Origin: Synechococcus sp. AG-673-F03
GTDB lineage: Bacteria > Cyanobacteriota > Cyanobacteriia > PCC-6307 > Cyanobiaceae
Reading direction: 5' to 3'
Length of the DNA stretch: 64,000 bases
Assembly (NCBI GenBank): GCA_003211205.1
Contig: QCTJ01000005.1
Span: 1-64,000 of the forward strand
The notes under the pieces were generated by a model. It worked only from the letters and a program-made list of their open reading frames with translations. It ran no database searches and was not told the DNA's origin. Shown here in pieces: positions 23,178-33,835 of this stretch; the stretch's first letter is position 1; each line of letters begins with the position of its first letter. Both the position numbers and the translations under genes were made by a program.

Positions 23178-23951
23178 TCAGACCCGGCTGGTGACCCTAA
23201 TGCCTAAGGCTTCACGCAGACCGCGCACCACAGCCACCATGGCCAGCTCATCATCGAGGCGATTCACCGCAGATCCAACGCCCACACCGGCTGCGCCGGC
23301 TGCGATCGCCATCGGCACGGTGACAGCCGAAAGACCCGATGCACAGAGCACCGGTGCCGTCTCACCGGCGTGCTGCAGAGCAGCGCTGATGCTGTGAGCC
23401 GCGGCCAGAGTGGGCGCAGCCTTCTCAATCAGGCCAAGGCTGCCGGCACTGAAAGGTTTGGCGCTGGTGCCACCTTCGGTCTGGATCAGATCGGCACCGG
23501 CCGCCACCAGATCCACCGCCAGCTGTTCCTGCTGATCTATCGGCAAGACATGGGGAACGGTGACGCTCAGCACCACCTCAGGCAGCAATCCGCGGGTGCG
23601 GCGTGTGAGTTCCAGCACCTCTTCAGCTCCGAAGACACGCCCCTGGGGATAAAAGGCATCGAAATTGCCGATCTCCACCATTGCGGCTCCTGCCGCCACA
23701 GCGGCCGGAAACTGCTCGGGCTCAACAGACGACACGCAGACCGGCAGGCCACCGGAAGCCTCAACCGCCAATTTCACCAGTTCGGCATCACAGGCCACAT
23801 CAATCAGATCCGCACCACCCAATCCAGCGGCGCGGGACACGCGAGCGACCGAGTCTGCATTGAAGTTCATCAGACCAGCGATCACCTTCAGCGAGGAACG
23901 CTGTTCCAGGCTGCGGCGGAGAGCAGCAGGCAGCAGAGAAAGGCGGGACAT
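23178..23951 (-). CDS. ycf23: Ycf23-type protein (DUF561 family)
   Basis: A 257-residue protein of the DUF561 family, found in cyanobacteria and encoded as ycf23 in some algal plastids. Features are LKVIAGLMNFNADSVARVSRAA at the N-terminus, GGADLIDVACDAELVKLA, LPVCVSSVEPEQFPAAVAAGAAMVEIGNFDAFYPQG and GADLIQTEGGTSAKPF. The repeated beta-alpha pattern with Gly-rich phosphate-binding-like turns suggests a TIM barrel, but the enzymatic activity is unknown. The ATG at 23951 is chosen over the preceding TTG at 23954. A palindromic -10-like element lies 17 bases upstream and may also serve tilS. Confidence 0.8.
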   Translation of the reverse strand: MSRLSLLPAALRRSLEQRSSLKVIAGLMNFNADSVARVSRAAGLGGADLIDVACDAELVKLAVEASGGLPVCVSSVEPEQFPAAVAAGAAMVEIGNFDAFYPQGRVFGAEEVLELTRRTRGLLPEVVLSVTVPHVLPIDQQEQLAVDLVAAGADLIQTEGGTSAKPFSAGSLGLIEKAAPTLAAAHSISAALQHAGETAPVLCASGLSAVTVPMAIAAGAAGVGVGSAVNRLDDELAMVAVVRGLREALGIRVTSRV

Positions 23952-23967
23952 CAAGCTCTGACATCAG

Positions 23968-23977
23968 ATGTATACAT
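23968..23977. promoter_or_regulatory. Symmetric -10-like element between ycf23 and tilS
   Basis: ATGTATACAT is a perfect 10-base palindrome that reads TATACA, one mismatch type from TATAAT, on both strands. It lies 17 bases from the ycf23 start and 50 bases from the tilS start, so one site could supply overlapping -10 boxes for both divergent genes. No clear -35 box was seen. Confidence 0.4.
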
Positions 23978-24026
23978 TCTCCCACCGCACGAACGGGCAG
24001 GATCGAAGCAACATTCACTCAGAGCA

Positions 24027-25046
24027 ATGACAGCCAACGAGCCTTGGCTGAACTGGCACGACAGACTTCACTGCCAACTTCTGCAGAATCCCCAGCTGCT
24101 GCCCAAAGGGGCAACACTGTTGCTGGCGATTTCCGGCGGTCAGGACTCGATGGCTCTGCTGGGGCTGCTGAGGGATTTGTCCGATCGGCATCACTGGACC
24201 CTGCAGCTTTGGCATGGAGACCATGGCTGGCATCCAGGGTCTGCACGCATTGCCAGCGATTTGGCCAGCTGGTGCCAGACACAACAGCTGCCGCTCCTGA
24301 TCAGCACCAGCACATTCAGCACCACCAGCAGCGAAGCCAAAGCCCGTGCATGGCGTTACACCGAGCTCCAGCAGGCCTGTGAGCAGTTCAACCTCAACAG
24401 CCCTGCCAACCCTTGCCAGACGGTCGTGACTGGCCACACCGCCAGCGACCGAGCCGAATCACTGCTGTTGCAACTCAGCCGGGGCACAGATCTGGCCGGG
24501 CTGGGCAACCTGCGTTGGCAGCGCCCCCTCAATGCCTCGGCAACGGATGACATTCACCTGGTCCGTCCACTGCTGCACTTCAGCCGTGACGAAACGGCCG
24601 CCATCTGCCAGGACCTGCAACTGCCGATCTGGACAGACCCAAGCAACGGTGATCCACGCTTCGATCGCAACCGCATCCGCCAGGAGGTCCTGCCGGTACT
24701 GGAGGCCATGCACCCCGGCTGCTGCAGGCGGATGGCTGAGCTGAGCGAGCGAGTGTCCCAGCTGCAGGACACCCAGAGCGCACTGGTGACGCTGAGTCTG
24801 GACCACCTGAAACGACAGGACGGAGCCTTACAACGATCGCCGCTGCAACAACTCCCCGGTTCAGCAAGACGACTGCTCTTACACGGATGGCTGCAGGCCC
24901 AAGGCATGCCAGCACTCTCGGCCAGGCAGCTTGAAGAACTGAGCACAGCTATCGGTCCAAGCCAACCGCCCGGTGAGCGTCATCTGGCCGGTCGGAAGCG
25001 ACTCCTCTGGTGCCGGGACTGGGTACAACTGGAAGACAGGAACTGA
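24027..25046 (+). CDS. tilS: tRNA(Ile)-lysidine synthase
   Basis: Converts C34 of tRNA-Ile(CAU) to lysidine so that it reads AUA. From MTANEPWLNWHDRL at 24027 the protein is 339 residues. The PP-loop ATP-pyrophosphatase motif LLAISGGQDSMALL is at about residues 32-45, followed by LWHGDHGWHPGSARIASDLASWC, TGHTASDRAESLLLQLSRGTDLAGL and DPSNGDPRFDRNRIRQEVLP, all TilS signatures. It has no long C-terminal TilS domain, as in many cyanobacteria. The frame is open far upstream (to 23370), but that part is a shadow of ycf23. Confidence 0.93.
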   Translation: MTANEPWLNWHDRLHCQLLQNPQLLPKGATLLLAISGGQDSMALLGLLRDLSDRHHWTLQLWHGDHGWHPGSARIASDLASWCQTQQLPLLISTSTFSTTSSEAKARAWRYTELQQACEQFNLNSPANPCQTVVTGHTASDRAESLLLQLSRGTDLAGLGNLRWQRPLNASATDDIHLVRPLLHFSRDETAAICQDLQLPIWTDPSNGDPRFDRNRIRQEVLPVLEAMHPGCCRRMAELSERVSQLQDTQSALVTLSLDHLKRQDGALQRSPLQQLPGSARRLLLHGWLQAQGMPALSARQLEELSTAIGPSQPPGERHLAGRKRLLWCRDWVQLEDRN

Positions 25047-25052
25047 ACTCAC

Positions 25053-25853
25053 TTGGACGGCGACTTCCAGAGCAACTATCTCGCCGCTGAACAGGCTTAT
25101 GGCGCTGGTGACTTTGAGACGGCGAAATCCATCACTGTTGAACTACTCAACCAGCTGGAGCCAGTACCGGAAGAAGGTGCTGAACAGGATGCGGTTCTGG
25201 CTTGGCGAGCCTTCGTGGCTTTACTGGCGGGCCACATCGACCTCTACGGCTTTCAAGCCCCTGATCAAGCTGAAAAGCATTACCAGCTGGTGCTGGGAAG
25301 TCACCCACAGGACACCCTGCGGGAACTGGCAGAACAGGGACTGGAACGGATCCGGAGCGATCGTGAGTCGGTGACCAGATCCACGCAGGCGAGCGATCCA
25401 GGTGAGGAGCGATTCACGGAGTCTCTACCAACCAAGGGCTCGCTTGCTTTAGTGGCTGACCCGTTTATCAACGAGACATCTCCCGCAGTGGACTCTGTGC
25501 GGCCAAGCGTCGTCACAACCGCGATGCCCTGGCTCAACAACGACGAACAATCAGACGACAGTCACGAACAAACAATCTCCATCGAGATCAACGCCGTAGC
25601 TGAGCCTGAGCCAAAAACCGAATCTGAAACAGACGATGAGCTCATCCAGAAGCCAGCGACTGAAGCTGTAATCGCAGCAACCAAGCCCAATACCGACACG
25701 GAGATCATCGACACAATCCGGAATCATTTAGCGGAAGGCAGGATCGTGGTGAAACTTCCAGAAAAAGCTTTATCGCCATCCGAGGACAACTCGGACAGCG
25801 GCCAGGCCATTAGCCGATGGTCTTGGCTACGAAAAGCCCTACGCCGCAGCTGA
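25053..25853 (+). CDS. Uncharacterised TPR-like protein with acidic linker
   Basis: A 266-residue protein starting at TTG 25053, six bases after the tilS stop. Residues 1-105 are helical with a TPR-like cadence (NYLAAEQAYGAGDFETAKSI, DLYGFQAPDQAEKHYQLVLG, TLRELAEQGLERIRSD). The middle 120 residues are low-complexity and acidic. The last 20 (QAISRWSWLRKALRRS) are basic and aromatic, like a membrane- or RNA-binding tail. No catalytic motif is seen. Position after tilS suggests co-transcription. The 3' end overlaps the convergent RNase J gene by 15 bases. Confidence 0.7.
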   Translation: MDGDFQSNYLAAEQAYGAGDFETAKSITVELLNQLEPVPEEGAEQDAVLAWRAFVALLAGHIDLYGFQAPDQAEKHYQLVLGSHPQDTLRELAEQGLERIRSDRESVTRSTQASDPGEERFTESLPTKGSLALVADPFINETSPAVDSVRPSVVTTAMPWLNNDEQSDDSHEQTISIEINAVAEPEPKTESETDDELIQKPATEAVIAATKPNTDTEIIDTIRNHLAEGRIVVKLPEKALSPSEDNSDSGQAISRWSWLRKALRRS

Positions 25854-27899
25854 GCGGCGACGACGGGTACGGCCAGTGGGCATGTCTTGATCGACTGCTG
25901 GCGCCGCAGAGGTGGGTGCAGCGGGCGCAGGCTCCTTGGCTGGCGCGTGGGCTTGCGAAGCTGCGACCACAGGTTGCTTCGCTGGAGCCGACTTGACCTC
26001 AACAGCAGCTGAGCGAGCTGTGGTGATCACCCGCGCTGGAGTGCCTTCGCGGTTGCGATCTCGGCCACCACCACCACCGTGCCGACCAGCTCCATGACCA
26101 CCGCCATGGCGACCACCACGTCCACGGGGCGCTGGACGGTCATCCGGTTCGGCGTCCGCACGGCCTTGATACACAGGTGTTCCTGCTGGTGCCGGCTGCA
26201 CAAGACAGAGGATCAAAGGCTCCACCTGAAGTTCACGGCGCATGCGGCGGCTGAGGCCAACCTCAACCTCCCGCTGCACACCCATCCAGTCGACATCCGG
26301 GGCCTTGCCACCGGTGTTGCGCGTGAGCTGCTTCCAGCGATTCTCAAGCACCCACTTGATTTCGCGTTCCGTCCACAGCGACATCTTGCGGGCATCGGCA
26401 GTGGTGACGACACCGCGAAGATTCACGCGAGGTGGAGCCACCATGGCGCCGTCGGTGCTGATAGCAGCAAGGATCGTGACAATGCCATCTTCTGCCAGTT
26501 GCTGACGTTCCTTCAGCACGCGGGCATCAACAATTCCGTTGCGCGACTGATCGAGCAGCTCGATACCAGCCTTCACTGGATCCGACTTGGTGATTGAGTC
26601 TGCGGTGAGCTCAACAACATCGCCGTTATCAATGATCAGGGTGTTGTCCTCAGGAACGCCCATGGAATGTCCGGTCCTGGCATGACGCACCAACATGCGG
26701 TGCTCACCGTGTACGGGCACGAAAAATTTCGGACGAGTGAGAGCCAGCATCAGCTTCTGGTCCTCCTGGAAGCCATGGCCAGAGACATGAATGCCCTCTC
26801 CCTTGCCGTACACCACCTTGGCGCCCAGCATCATCAGTCGGTCGATCGTGTTCACCACGGAAATGGTGTTACCGGGAATCGGACTCGCTGAGAAGATGAT
26901 CGTGTCGGAGCTCTTGACTCTCACCTGCGGGTGTTCACCGCGGGAGATGCGGCTCAGCGCGGCAAGGGGCTCACCCTGACTGCCGGTCATTAGCAAAAGG
27001 GTTTCACGATCGGAGACATTGTTGATCTGCTTGATCGGCACAAACAGCTCATCCGGAGCACGCATGTAGCCCAGCTCACGGGCCTTGGCGATCACGTTGA
27101 GCATGGAGCGACCTAGCAAGCCAACCTTGCGACCGTTCTTGAGAGCAAGCTCAAGGATCATCGACACACGATGAATGGAACTGGCAAAGGTGGTGACGAT
27201 GACACGCCCCTCGGCCTCGGCGATGTGACGGTCAAGGTTGGAGAACACCGATCGCTCGGGAGGACAGAAACCCGGCACCTCGGCGTTGGTGGAATCGCTG
27301 AACAGGCAGAGAACTCCCTTGTCGCCATGATGAGCCAGCCGAGCCAGATCGAAGTGCTCGCCGTCAACAGGGGTGTGATCGAACTTGAAGTCACCCGTGA
27401 AAATGATGGTTCCCACTGGTGTGGAAATGGCCAGCGAAAAGCTGTCGGCCATCGAGTGGGTGTTGCGGATGAACTCCACTGAGAAGTGCTGACCCACCTT
27501 CACCACGTCGCGAGGTCCAACGGTCTGCAAGGTGGTGCAATCGGCGACGCCCGCCTCATCCATCTTTCCGGTGAGCATCGAAAGAGCCAGACGCGGCCCA
27601 TAGATCACCGGGATGTTGAAGTGCTTGAGATGGTGAGCGATGCCACCGATGTGGTCTTCATGACCATGGGTGACAATCATGCCGCGGATGCGCTTCTGGT
27701 TTTCGCGCAGAAAGCTGGTATCGGGCAGAACCACGTTCACACCGTGCATGCCATCGCTGGGGAAGGCGAGGCCGGCGTCAACCAGCATCAGGTCATCGCC
27801 GTATTCAAAAACGCAGGTGTTCTTGCCAATTTCATGCAGTCCTCCAAGAGGAATCACTCTCAGGGTGGGTTGCTTGGTTTGGGCAGTTGTGACGGTCAT
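25839..27899 (-). CDS. rnj: Ribonuclease J
   Basis: Metallo-beta-lactamase/beta-CASP ribonuclease with endo- and 5'-exonuclease activity, a main RNA-decay enzyme in cyanobacteria. The 686-residue protein has the zinc motif HGHEDHIGG at about 78-86, TGDFKFDHTPVDGE, SDSTNAEVPG and the beta-CASP segment (FASSIHRVSMI, SGHGFQEDQKLMLALTRPKFFVPVHGE). The catalytic part ends near residue 570. The last 100 residues are a disordered extension with a Gly/Arg/His-rich block (about 600-630) and an Ala/Pro block ending RTRRRRSAAA. Such tails are reported in cyanobacterial RNase J but the residues suggest RNA or RNase E-like partner binding. Confidence 0.93.
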   Translation of the reverse strand: MTVTTAQTKQPTLRVIPLGGLHEIGKNTCVFEYGDDLMLVDAGLAFPSDGMHGVNVVLPDTSFLRENQKRIRGMIVTHGHEDHIGGIAHHLKHFNIPVIYGPRLALSMLTGKMDEAGVADCTTLQTVGPRDVVKVGQHFSVEFIRNTHSMADSFSLAISTPVGTIIFTGDFKFDHTPVDGEHFDLARLAHHGDKGVLCLFSDSTNAEVPGFCPPERSVFSNLDRHIAEAEGRVIVTTFASSIHRVSMILELALKNGRKVGLLGRSMLNVIAKARELGYMRAPDELFVPIKQINNVSDRETLLLMTGSQGEPLAALSRISRGEHPQVRVKSSDTIIFSASPIPGNTISVVNTIDRLMMLGAKVVYGKGEGIHVSGHGFQEDQKLMLALTRPKFFVPVHGEHRMLVRHARTGHSMGVPEDNTLIIDNGDVVELTADSITKSDPVKAGIELLDQSRNGIVDARVLKERQQLAEDGIVTILAAISTDGAMVAPPRVNLRGVVTTADARKMSLWTEREIKWVLENRWKQLTRNTGGKAPDVDWMGVQREVEVGLSRRMRRELQVEPLILCLVQPAPAGTPVYQGRADAEPDDRPAPRGRGGRHGGGHGAGRHGGGGGRDRNREGTPARVITTARSAAVEVKSAPAKQPVVAASQAHAPAKEPAPAAPTSAAPAVDQDMPTGRTRRRRSAAA

Positions 27900-27966
27900 G
27901 GGTTCGCTTGCGTATGGAAAAAATCAATCAGGGAGGCGCACATCAGCGCTGTGAACAGCCTTGGCG

Positions 27967-28875
27967 TCAGGTCTGACGCAGGGCATCAAGGGCTTCGGAG
28001 AGGGCAGCGCGCATGGCGGGCTCCAGTGGAACGAGGGGAAGTCGGGGAGCACCCACCGGCCAGCCACTCAACTCGAGAGCGGCCTTCACCGGAATGGGAT
28101 TGGTGGTGGCGAACAGGGCCTTGAACAGCGGCAATAACTGCTCATGCTGCGAAAGGGCAACCGCATTCTGACCAGACAGATAGCCCTCAATCATGTTGCG
28201 CAGTCGGCGCCCCACCACATGACTGGCCACACTCACCACGCCCACGGCGCCCACCGAGAGCATGGGCAGGGTGAGAGCGTCGTCACCGCTGTAAATTGCC
28301 AGGCGATGACCGCAGGCCTGTCGTAGTTGGGAGACTTCTTCCGTGGTTCCGCTGGCGGCCTTGAAGCTCACCACATTGGCGCAATTCATCAGCCTGGCAA
28401 CTGAAGCCGGCTGCATGTTGCAACCTGTCCTGCCGGGAATGTTGTAAAGCATCAACGGCAGGTCAGACGCAGCCTCCGCAATGGCACGGAAATGGGCTTC
28501 CATCCCGTCTTGAGGGGGTTTGTTGTAGTAGGGAACCACCACCAATGCACCATCGGCACCGGCTGCCGCCGCCTCACGGGTGGCCTCCACCGCCTCACGC
28601 GTGCAGTTACTGCCGGTTCCCGCCAGCACATGAACGCCAGGGCCCACGGCCTGACGCACTGCCTCGAGCATCTTCAGTTGCTCGCTCCAGCTGAGCGTGG
28701 GGGATTCTCCTGTGGTCCCGCACACAACTAGGCCTTCCGATCCCTCATCCACCAGGTGACGTGCCAGACGACCAGCGAGCGCCAGATCCACGCCGCCCTC
28801 TGCATCGAAAGGGGTGACCATGGCTGTCACCAAACGGCCAAAAGGGGTGGGAGAGAGTTCTGCAGAAGTGCTCAT
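27967..28875 (-). CDS. dapA: 4-hydroxy-tetrahydrodipicolinate synthase
   Basis: Condenses pyruvate and aspartate semialdehyde at the lysine branch point. The 302-residue TIM-barrel protein has [11 protein letters not shown] (about 51-61), the Tyr of [11 protein letters not shown] (Tyr144) and the Schiff-base Lys in [14 protein letters not shown] (Lys172). Length is normal for bacterial DapA. It begins five bases after the asd stop on the same strand, so asd-dapA form an operon that supplies its own substrate. RNase J follows 67 bases downstream. Confidence 0.96.
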   Translation of the reverse strand: MSTSAELSPTPFGRLVTAMVTPFDAEGGVDLALAGRLARHLVDEGSEGLVVCGTTGESPTLSWSEQLKMLEAVRQAVGPGVHVLAGTGSNCTREAVEATREAAAAGADGALVVVPYYNKPPQDGMEAHFRAIAEAASDLPLMLYNIPGRTGCNMQPASVARLMNCANVVSFKAASGTTEEVSQLRQACGHRLAIYSGDDALTLPMLSVGAVGVVSVASHVVGRRLRNMIEGYLSGQNAVALSQHEQLLPLFKALFATTNPIPVKAALELSGWPVGAPRLPLVPLEPAMRAALSEALDALRQT

Positions 28876-28880
28876 GGCGT

Positions 28881-29951
28881 TCAGGCGGCGGGCAACAGCA
28901 GTTCAGCGATCTGGATGGCATTGAGAGCCGCACCTTTGCGGATCTGATCCCCACACAGCCAGAACTCAAGAGCGTTCTCTTCACTGATGTCCTGTCGAAT
29001 CCTCCCCACAACCACCGGATCACGGCCAGTCACGTCCGTCGGCATGGGAAAGCGATTGCTGGCAGGGTCCTCGAGCAGTTCCACCCCGGGGGCAGCGGCG
29101 AGTAACTCGCGTGCTTCCGTCACTGGGAAAGGCTCAGCGAATTCCACATTGACTGCTTCTGAATGGGCGCGCAGGACCGGTACCCGTACACACGTCGCTG
29201 AGAAGCGAAGCTGCGGCAAACCCATGATCTTGCGGGTTTCATGGACCATCTTCATTTCCTCTTCGCAGTAACTGTTGGTCTGCAATGGTGAGTTGTGCAG
29301 AAAAAGGTTGAAAGCCAATGAGTGGGGGAGAACCTCACTCTTGGGTGTGCCGCCATCAAGCACCACTCGGGAAAGATCCTTCAGCTCCTCCATGGCCCGG
29401 GCTCCGGCACCACTCGCTGACTGATAGGTGCTCACGACCACCCTGTGCATCGGACGCTTTGCAGCCAGAGGGGCCAGAGCCAGCGTGAGCAGGATCGTGG
29501 TGCAGTTGGGATTGGCAATCACACCGTTGTGCTCAGCAGCAGCCTGCGGATTCACCTCAGGAACCACAAGGGGCACGCCGTCTTCCATGCGGAAGGCACT
29601 GGAGTTATCCACTATCACGGCACCGGCGGAAACAATCGCTTCACGCCATTGGCGCGACACCGAACCGCCAGCGGATGCGAGCACCAGATCAACTCCCTGA
29701 AATGAGGACTCGCAGACTTCCTGAACCGTGATCGTCTCTCCGTTCCATTGACAGACCTGCCCAGCGGAACGGGAAGAGGCCAGCAGACGCAGCTCACCAA
29801 CCGGAAAGTTGCGTTCCTGAAGCAGCTGAAGCAATTCCTGCCCCACCGCACCACTGGCACCAAGAACGGCCACCGTTAGAGGTCGATTCGGTAACGAGTA
29901 AACGGGGGTCAAACGGACGGGGATACAGAGACTGACGGGCAGGTGGTGCAA
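28881..29951 (-). CDS. asd: Aspartate-semialdehyde dehydrogenase
   Basis: Reduces aspartyl phosphate to the semialdehyde with NADPH. The Rossmann motif [18 protein letters not shown] lies at about 27-44. The catalytic Cys150 is in NPNCTT, with [15 protein letters not shown] and the Arg/His of [16 protein letters not shown] further on. The ATG at 29951 gives 356 residues, some 20 more than usual. A TTG at 29912 would shorten the N-terminal lead; the sequence does not decide. It is upstream of dapA in an operon. Confidence 0.95.
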   Translation of the reverse strand: MHHLPVSLCIPVRLTPVYSLPNRPLTVAVLGASGAVGQELLQLLQERNFPVGELRLLASSRSAGQVCQWNGETITVQEVCESSFQGVDLVLASAGGSVSRQWREAIVSAGAVIVDNSSAFRMEDGVPLVVPEVNPQAAAEHNGVIANPNCTTILLTLALAPLAAKRPMHRVVVSTYQSASGAGARAMEELKDLSRVVLDGGTPKSEVLPHSLAFNLFLHNSPLQTNSYCEEEMKMVHETRKIMGLPQLRFSATCVRVPVLRAHSEAVNVEFAEPFPVTEARELLAAAPGVELLEDPASNRFPMPTDVTGRDPVVVGRIRQDISEENALEFWLCGDQIRKGAALNAIQIAELLLPAA

Positions 29952-30078
29952 CCACCGGCTGCAACGACCCTGAACACTTGAAGCCAGGGTGTGGCTTTTC
30001 CTACAAAGCAGCTTACGCGGGGGTGCTGGTCAGGCACTTAATTAATGTGTTGGGCTGCTTGTACCTGCGACCCAGCCG

Positions 30079-31524
30079 ATGAGTGCCGCCAGCCTGAAGG
30101 TTTCCACTTCCTCCCGTCCCGGTAGCCGACTGGCCGTGGAGGTCGCTGTTCCTGCGGAACGCTGTGAAGCCAGTTACGAGGAAGCGATCAAGCGGTTGAG
30201 CCGCAGTGTCAATCTGCCGGGGTTCCGCAAAGGCAAGATTCCCCGCACCGTTCTGGTGCAGCAGCTGGGAGCTCTGCGAATCCGAGCCACAGCGCTGGAG
30301 ACATTGGTCGACAGCGTTTGGCGCGATGCCCTCGAACAAGAAACCATCGAAGCTCTCGGCCAGCCTGAACTGAGCGGCGGCTTCGATGAACTGCTGGAGA
30401 GTTTCAAACCGGGTGAAGGCATCACGGTCACGCTGGAAACCGATGTGGCTCCCACACCGAAGCTGAAGAGCACGAAAGGTCTGAAGGCCGAAGCGGAGAG
30501 CGTCAGCTACGACCCGGCCCGCGTGGACGAAATGCTCGAAGACTCACGCCGCCAGCTGGCCACCGTAGTTCCCGTGGAAGGACGCAAAGCAGAGAAGGGA
30601 GATATCGCTGTTGTGGGATTCAAAGGCAGCTACAGCGACGACGGCAGTGAGATCGAGGGCGGCAGCGCCGATTCCATGGATGTGGACCTCGAGCACGGCC
30701 GCATGATCCCCGGCTTCATTGAAGGCGTGGTGGGCATGGCGGTCGGCGACAGCAAAACCGTGGAGTGCACATTCCCCGACGACTATCCCAAGGAGGATGC
30801 ACGCGATCGCAAGGCCAACTTTGAGATCGAACTGAAAGACCTCAAGACCCGCGAGCTACCTGAACTGAACGATGACTTCGCCAAGCAGGCCAGCGAACAG
30901 GAGTCTCTGGATGATCTACGCAGCGACCTTGAAAAGCGTCTGAAGGATGACGCCGAGCGCCGCGCACGCAGCAACCGGCACGACGCCTTGCTGGCCGCAC
31001 TCGTGGAACAGCTGGAGGTTGAGCTTCCCGAAAGCCTGATCCAGCAGGAGGTTCGCAATCTGGTGGAACAGACCGCTGGACAATTTGCCCAGCAGGGAAT
31101 GGATGTGAAATCTCTGTTCACTCCCGAACTGGTCCGCAACCTGATGGACTCCTCGCGCCCTGAAGCGGAGGAGCGCCTGCGCCGAAGCCTTGCTTTAACA
31201 GCCCTGGCAGAGAGTGAAAAACTCACAGTCGAAGACGGTGAAATCGACGCCAAGCTCGAGGATGTGAAGCAGCAACTCGCCGGCGAACGCGACATCGACC
31301 CCGAGCGTCTTCGTCAGGCCGTGTTGGACGATCTGCTTCAGGAGAAGCTCCTGGGGTGGCTGGAAGACAACAGCACCGTCACCGACAAGGCACCTGAAGA
31401 CTCAGGCAAAGAGAGCAAGGAAACAGCCAAGAAGGCCGCGGACAAGAGTGGCAAACCCGCTGAAAAGAAAAAAACCACCAAGGCGAAAAGCGCCAAGAAG
31501 GACAGTGATGACGCCGAAGCCTGA
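30079..31524 (+). CDS. tig: Trigger factor
   Basis: Ribosome-bound chaperone with peptidyl-prolyl isomerase activity. The 481-residue protein has the ribosome-binding signature [17 protein letters not shown] near residue 48. The FKBP-type PPIase domain ([22 protein letters not shown] ... [16 protein letters not shown]) covers about 165-240, then a helical arm domain. About 45 Lys/Ala/Asp-rich residues end the protein ([20 protein letters not shown]), a longer tail than in E. coli. tig-clpP-clpX is a common bacterial order and links folding with proteolysis. Confidence 0.96.
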   Translation: MSAASLKVSTSSRPGSRLAVEVAVPAERCEASYEEAIKRLSRSVNLPGFRKGKIPRTVLVQQLGALRIRATALETLVDSVWRDALEQETIEALGQPELSGGFDELLESFKPGEGITVTLETDVAPTPKLKSTKGLKAEAESVSYDPARVDEMLEDSRRQLATVVPVEGRKAEKGDIAVVGFKGSYSDDGSEIEGGSADSMDVDLEHGRMIPGFIEGVVGMAVGDSKTVECTFPDDYPKEDARDRKANFEIELKDLKTRELPELNDDFAKQASEQESLDDLRSDLEKRLKDDAERRARSNRHDALLAALVEQLEVELPESLIQQEVRNLVEQTAGQFAQQGMDVKSLFTPELVRNLMDSSRPEAEERLRRSLALTALAESEKLTVEDGEIDAKLEDVKQQLAGERDIDPERLRQAVLDDLLQEKLLGWLEDNSTVTDKAPEDSGKESKETAKKAADKSGKPAEKKKTTKAKSAKKDSDDAEA

Positions 31525-31565
31525 TCTACAGCCATAGATTGCATGCAAAGCCCGCTAGCTGCCGA

Positions 31566-32255
31566 GTGATCGACGTCCGCAGTCACCATCCAATTCAGAA
31601 CCGCTGGCAGGGAATTCAACCTGTCTCACAGCATCCTCAGGCAGCTCCTGGGGTCTTGCCCACGGTGGTTGAACAGTCCGGTCGAGGTGACCGAGCCTTT
31701 GACATCTACTCAAGGTTGTTGCGCGAGCGGATCATCTTTCTCGGCACTGGTGTGGACGATCAGGTAGCGGACGCCCTTGTGGCTCAGCTGCTGTTCCTCG
31801 AAGCGGAGGATCCCGAAAAGGACATACAGATCTACATCAACTCCCCAGGCGGCTCTGTGACTGCGGGTCTGGCGATCTACGACACCATGCAGCAGGTGGC
31901 ACCTGACATTGTCACCATCTGCTACGGCTTGGCAGCGTCCATGGGAGCGTTCCTGCTGTCTGGAGGTGCCAAAGGCAAGCGACTGGCGCTTCCCAATGCA
32001 CGGATCATGATTCACCAACCTCTTGGTGGTGCTCAGGGCCAGGCTGTGGATATCGAAATCCAAGCCAAGGAAATACTGTTCCTCAAGGAAACTCTCAACG
32101 GTCTGATGGCCGATCACACCGGACAGCCCTTGGACAAGATTGCCGAAGACACGGACCGTGACAATTTTATGTCTCCTGCCGAAGCCGTTGATTACGGCCT
32201 GATTGATCGAGTGGTGGACAGTTTCGGAGACGGAGAAATCGTTACGGAGGGCTGA
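31566..32255 (+). CDS. clpP: ATP-dependent Clp protease proteolytic subunit
   Basis: Serine peptidase that forms the ClpP chamber fed by ClpX. A GTG start at 31566 ([16 protein letters not shown]) gives 229 residues and matches marine Synechococcus ClpP N-termini as I remember them; the frame opens earlier at 31539. The catalytic Ser is in GLAASMGAF (Ser125) and His in MIHQPLGG (His150). [20 protein letters not shown] precedes them. Cyanobacteria carry several ClpP paralogues; genomic pairing with clpX points to the ClpX-associated one. clpX follows 88 bases downstream. Confidence 0.95.
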   Translation: MIDVRSHHPIQNRWQGIQPVSQHPQAAPGVLPTVVEQSGRGDRAFDIYSRLLRERIIFLGTGVDDQVADALVAQLLFLEAEDPEKDIQIYINSPGGSVTAGLAIYDTMQQVAPDIVTICYGLAASMGAFLLSGGAKGKRLALPNARIMIHQPLGGAQGQAVDIEIQAKEILFLKETLNGLMADHTGQPLDKIAEDTDRDNFMSPAEAVDYGLIDRVVDSFGDGEIVTEG

Positions 32256-32343
32256 CATCAGCTCGTTCTGTCGCGATCCTCAGTATCTGGGTTGTGATCC
32301 GTCTGACCCAGCCCTGTGTTCCGACTGACCTGCGAAGCGCCCG

Positions 32344-33699
32344 ATGGCCAAGTTCGACGCCCATCTGAAGTGCTCCTTCTGCGGAAAGTCCCAGGAGCAA
32401 GTTCGCAAGCTGATTGCAGGCCCAGGTGTCTACATCTGTGATGAGTGCATCGATCTCTGCAACGAGATCCTGGATGAAGAACTGATTGACGCGCAGGGTG
32501 GTGGCCGCCAGGGCAGTGAGCCGACGCGCAAAAGCGGCTCAACTCAGACCCGCAAGACCACAAAGCCTGCCCCGACCCTCGCCTCCATTCCCAAACCACA
32601 GGAGATCAAGGGTTTCCTTGACCAGCAGGTCGTGGGACAGGACGCTGCCAAAAAAGTAATGTCGGTGGCGGTTTACAACCACTACAAGCGCTTGGCCTGG
32701 CAGGGCGACGGCAAAGGGGAAACAGAACAAACCGCCACCAGGCTGCACAAATCCAACATTCTTCTGATCGGCCCCACAGGCTGTGGAAAGACGCTGCTTG
32801 CTCAAACTCTCGCGGAGATGCTGGATGTGCCCTTTGCCGTCGCTGACGCCACCACCCTCACGGAAGCGGGCTACGTGGGCGAGGACGTGGAGAACATCCT
32901 GCTGAGGCTGCTGCAGAAGGCCGACATGGATGTGGATCTCGCCCAACGGGGGATCATCTATATCGATGAAATCGACAAAATCTCCCGCAAAAGCGAAAAC
33001 CCGTCGATTACCAGGGATGTCTCAGGTGAAGGGGTACAGCAGGCACTGCTCAAGATGCTGGAAGGCACCGTGGCCAATGTCCCACCTCAGGGGGGTCGCA
33101 AACATCCTTATCAGGACTGCATCCAAATCGACACCAGCCAGATCCTGTTCATCTGTGCCGGTGCCTTCGTGGGATTGGATGATGTGGTGCAGAAACGCAT
33201 GGGTCGTAACGCCATTGGCTTCGTACCCAGCGACGGCCGCGGTCGCGGCAAGGCCACACGCGATCTTCAGGCCTCACAAGTCCTGCGTCACCTCGAGCCA
33301 GATGACCTGGTCAAGTACGGATTGATCCCCGAGTTCATCGGCAGGATGCCGGTGAGCGCTGTCCTCGATCCACTGGACGAACATGCCCTTGAGTCCATCC
33401 TCACCGAACCCAGGGATGCCTTGGTCAAGCAGTTCCGAACGCTGTTGAGCATGGACAACGTGAAACTTGACTTCGAGGCAGGAGCCATAGAAGCCATTGC
33501 CCAGGAGGCGCTTCGACGCAAGACCGGTGCCAGAGCTTTGCGCGGCATTGTCGAAGAGCTGATGCTCGATCTCATGTACGAGCTCCCCTCAAGCAAAAAC
33601 GTTGCGGACTTCACGATCACTCGCGCCATGGTGGATGAGCACACAGGCGGCAAGGTGGTGTCTCTGACGGGCAAGGATCGCCAGCAGGAATCAGCCTGA
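32344..33699 (+). CDS. clpX: ATP-dependent Clp protease ATP-binding subunit ClpX
   Basis: AAA+ unfoldase that delivers substrates to ClpP. The 451-residue protein opens with the C4 zinc domain (Cys10, Cys13, Cys32, Cys35; [13 protein letters not shown] and [10 protein letters not shown]). A Pro/Thr-rich linker follows. Walker [17 protein letters not shown] is near residue 141, the pore-loop region [11 protein letters not shown] near 178 and Walker [16 protein letters not shown] near 204. The arginine-sensing [19 protein letters not shown] lies near 398. All family parts are intact. Confidence 0.97.
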   Translation: MAKFDAHLKCSFCGKSQEQVRKLIAGPGVYICDECIDLCNEILDEELIDAQGGGRQGSEPTRKSGSTQTRKTTKPAPTLASIPKPQEIKGFLDQQVVGQDAAKKVMSVAVYNHYKRLAWQGDGKGETEQTATRLHKSNILLIGPTGCGKTLLAQTLAEMLDVPFAVADATTLTEAGYVGEDVENILLRLLQKADMDVDLAQRGIIYIDEIDKISRKSENPSITRDVSGEGVQQALLKMLEGTVANVPPQGGRKHPYQDCIQIDTSQILFICAGAFVGLDDVVQKRMGRNAIGFVPSDGRGRGKATRDLQASQVLRHLEPDDLVKYGLIPEFIGRMPVSAVLDPLDEHALESILTEPRDALVKQFRTLLSMDNVKLDFEAGAIEAIAQEALRRKTGARALRGIVEELMLDLMYELPSSKNVADFTITRAMVDEHTGGKVVSLTGKDRQQESA

Positions 33700-33835
33700 T
33701 CGGACGAACAAACCTTCGGTGGTGCCCAACAAGAAATTATCCGACCCCAACCCCTGCGGTTCGGAAGCCCACTCTCTCTGAGCCTGCCTGAACAGGAACT
33801 TCGCGAGAGACTCAGGACAGCCCACGATCAAGGCC

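Noticed and set aside
23370-24026. Long N-terminal extension of the tilS frame
   Set aside because: TilS conservation starts at MTANEPWLNW (24027). The extension is antisense to ycf23 and does not look like a protein domain.
33700-33835. Signal-recognition-particle RNA between clpX and the LRAT gene
   Set aside because: The segment has a CGGAAG string but lacks the conserved GGTCCGGAAGGAAGCAGCC-type loop and a long stem.
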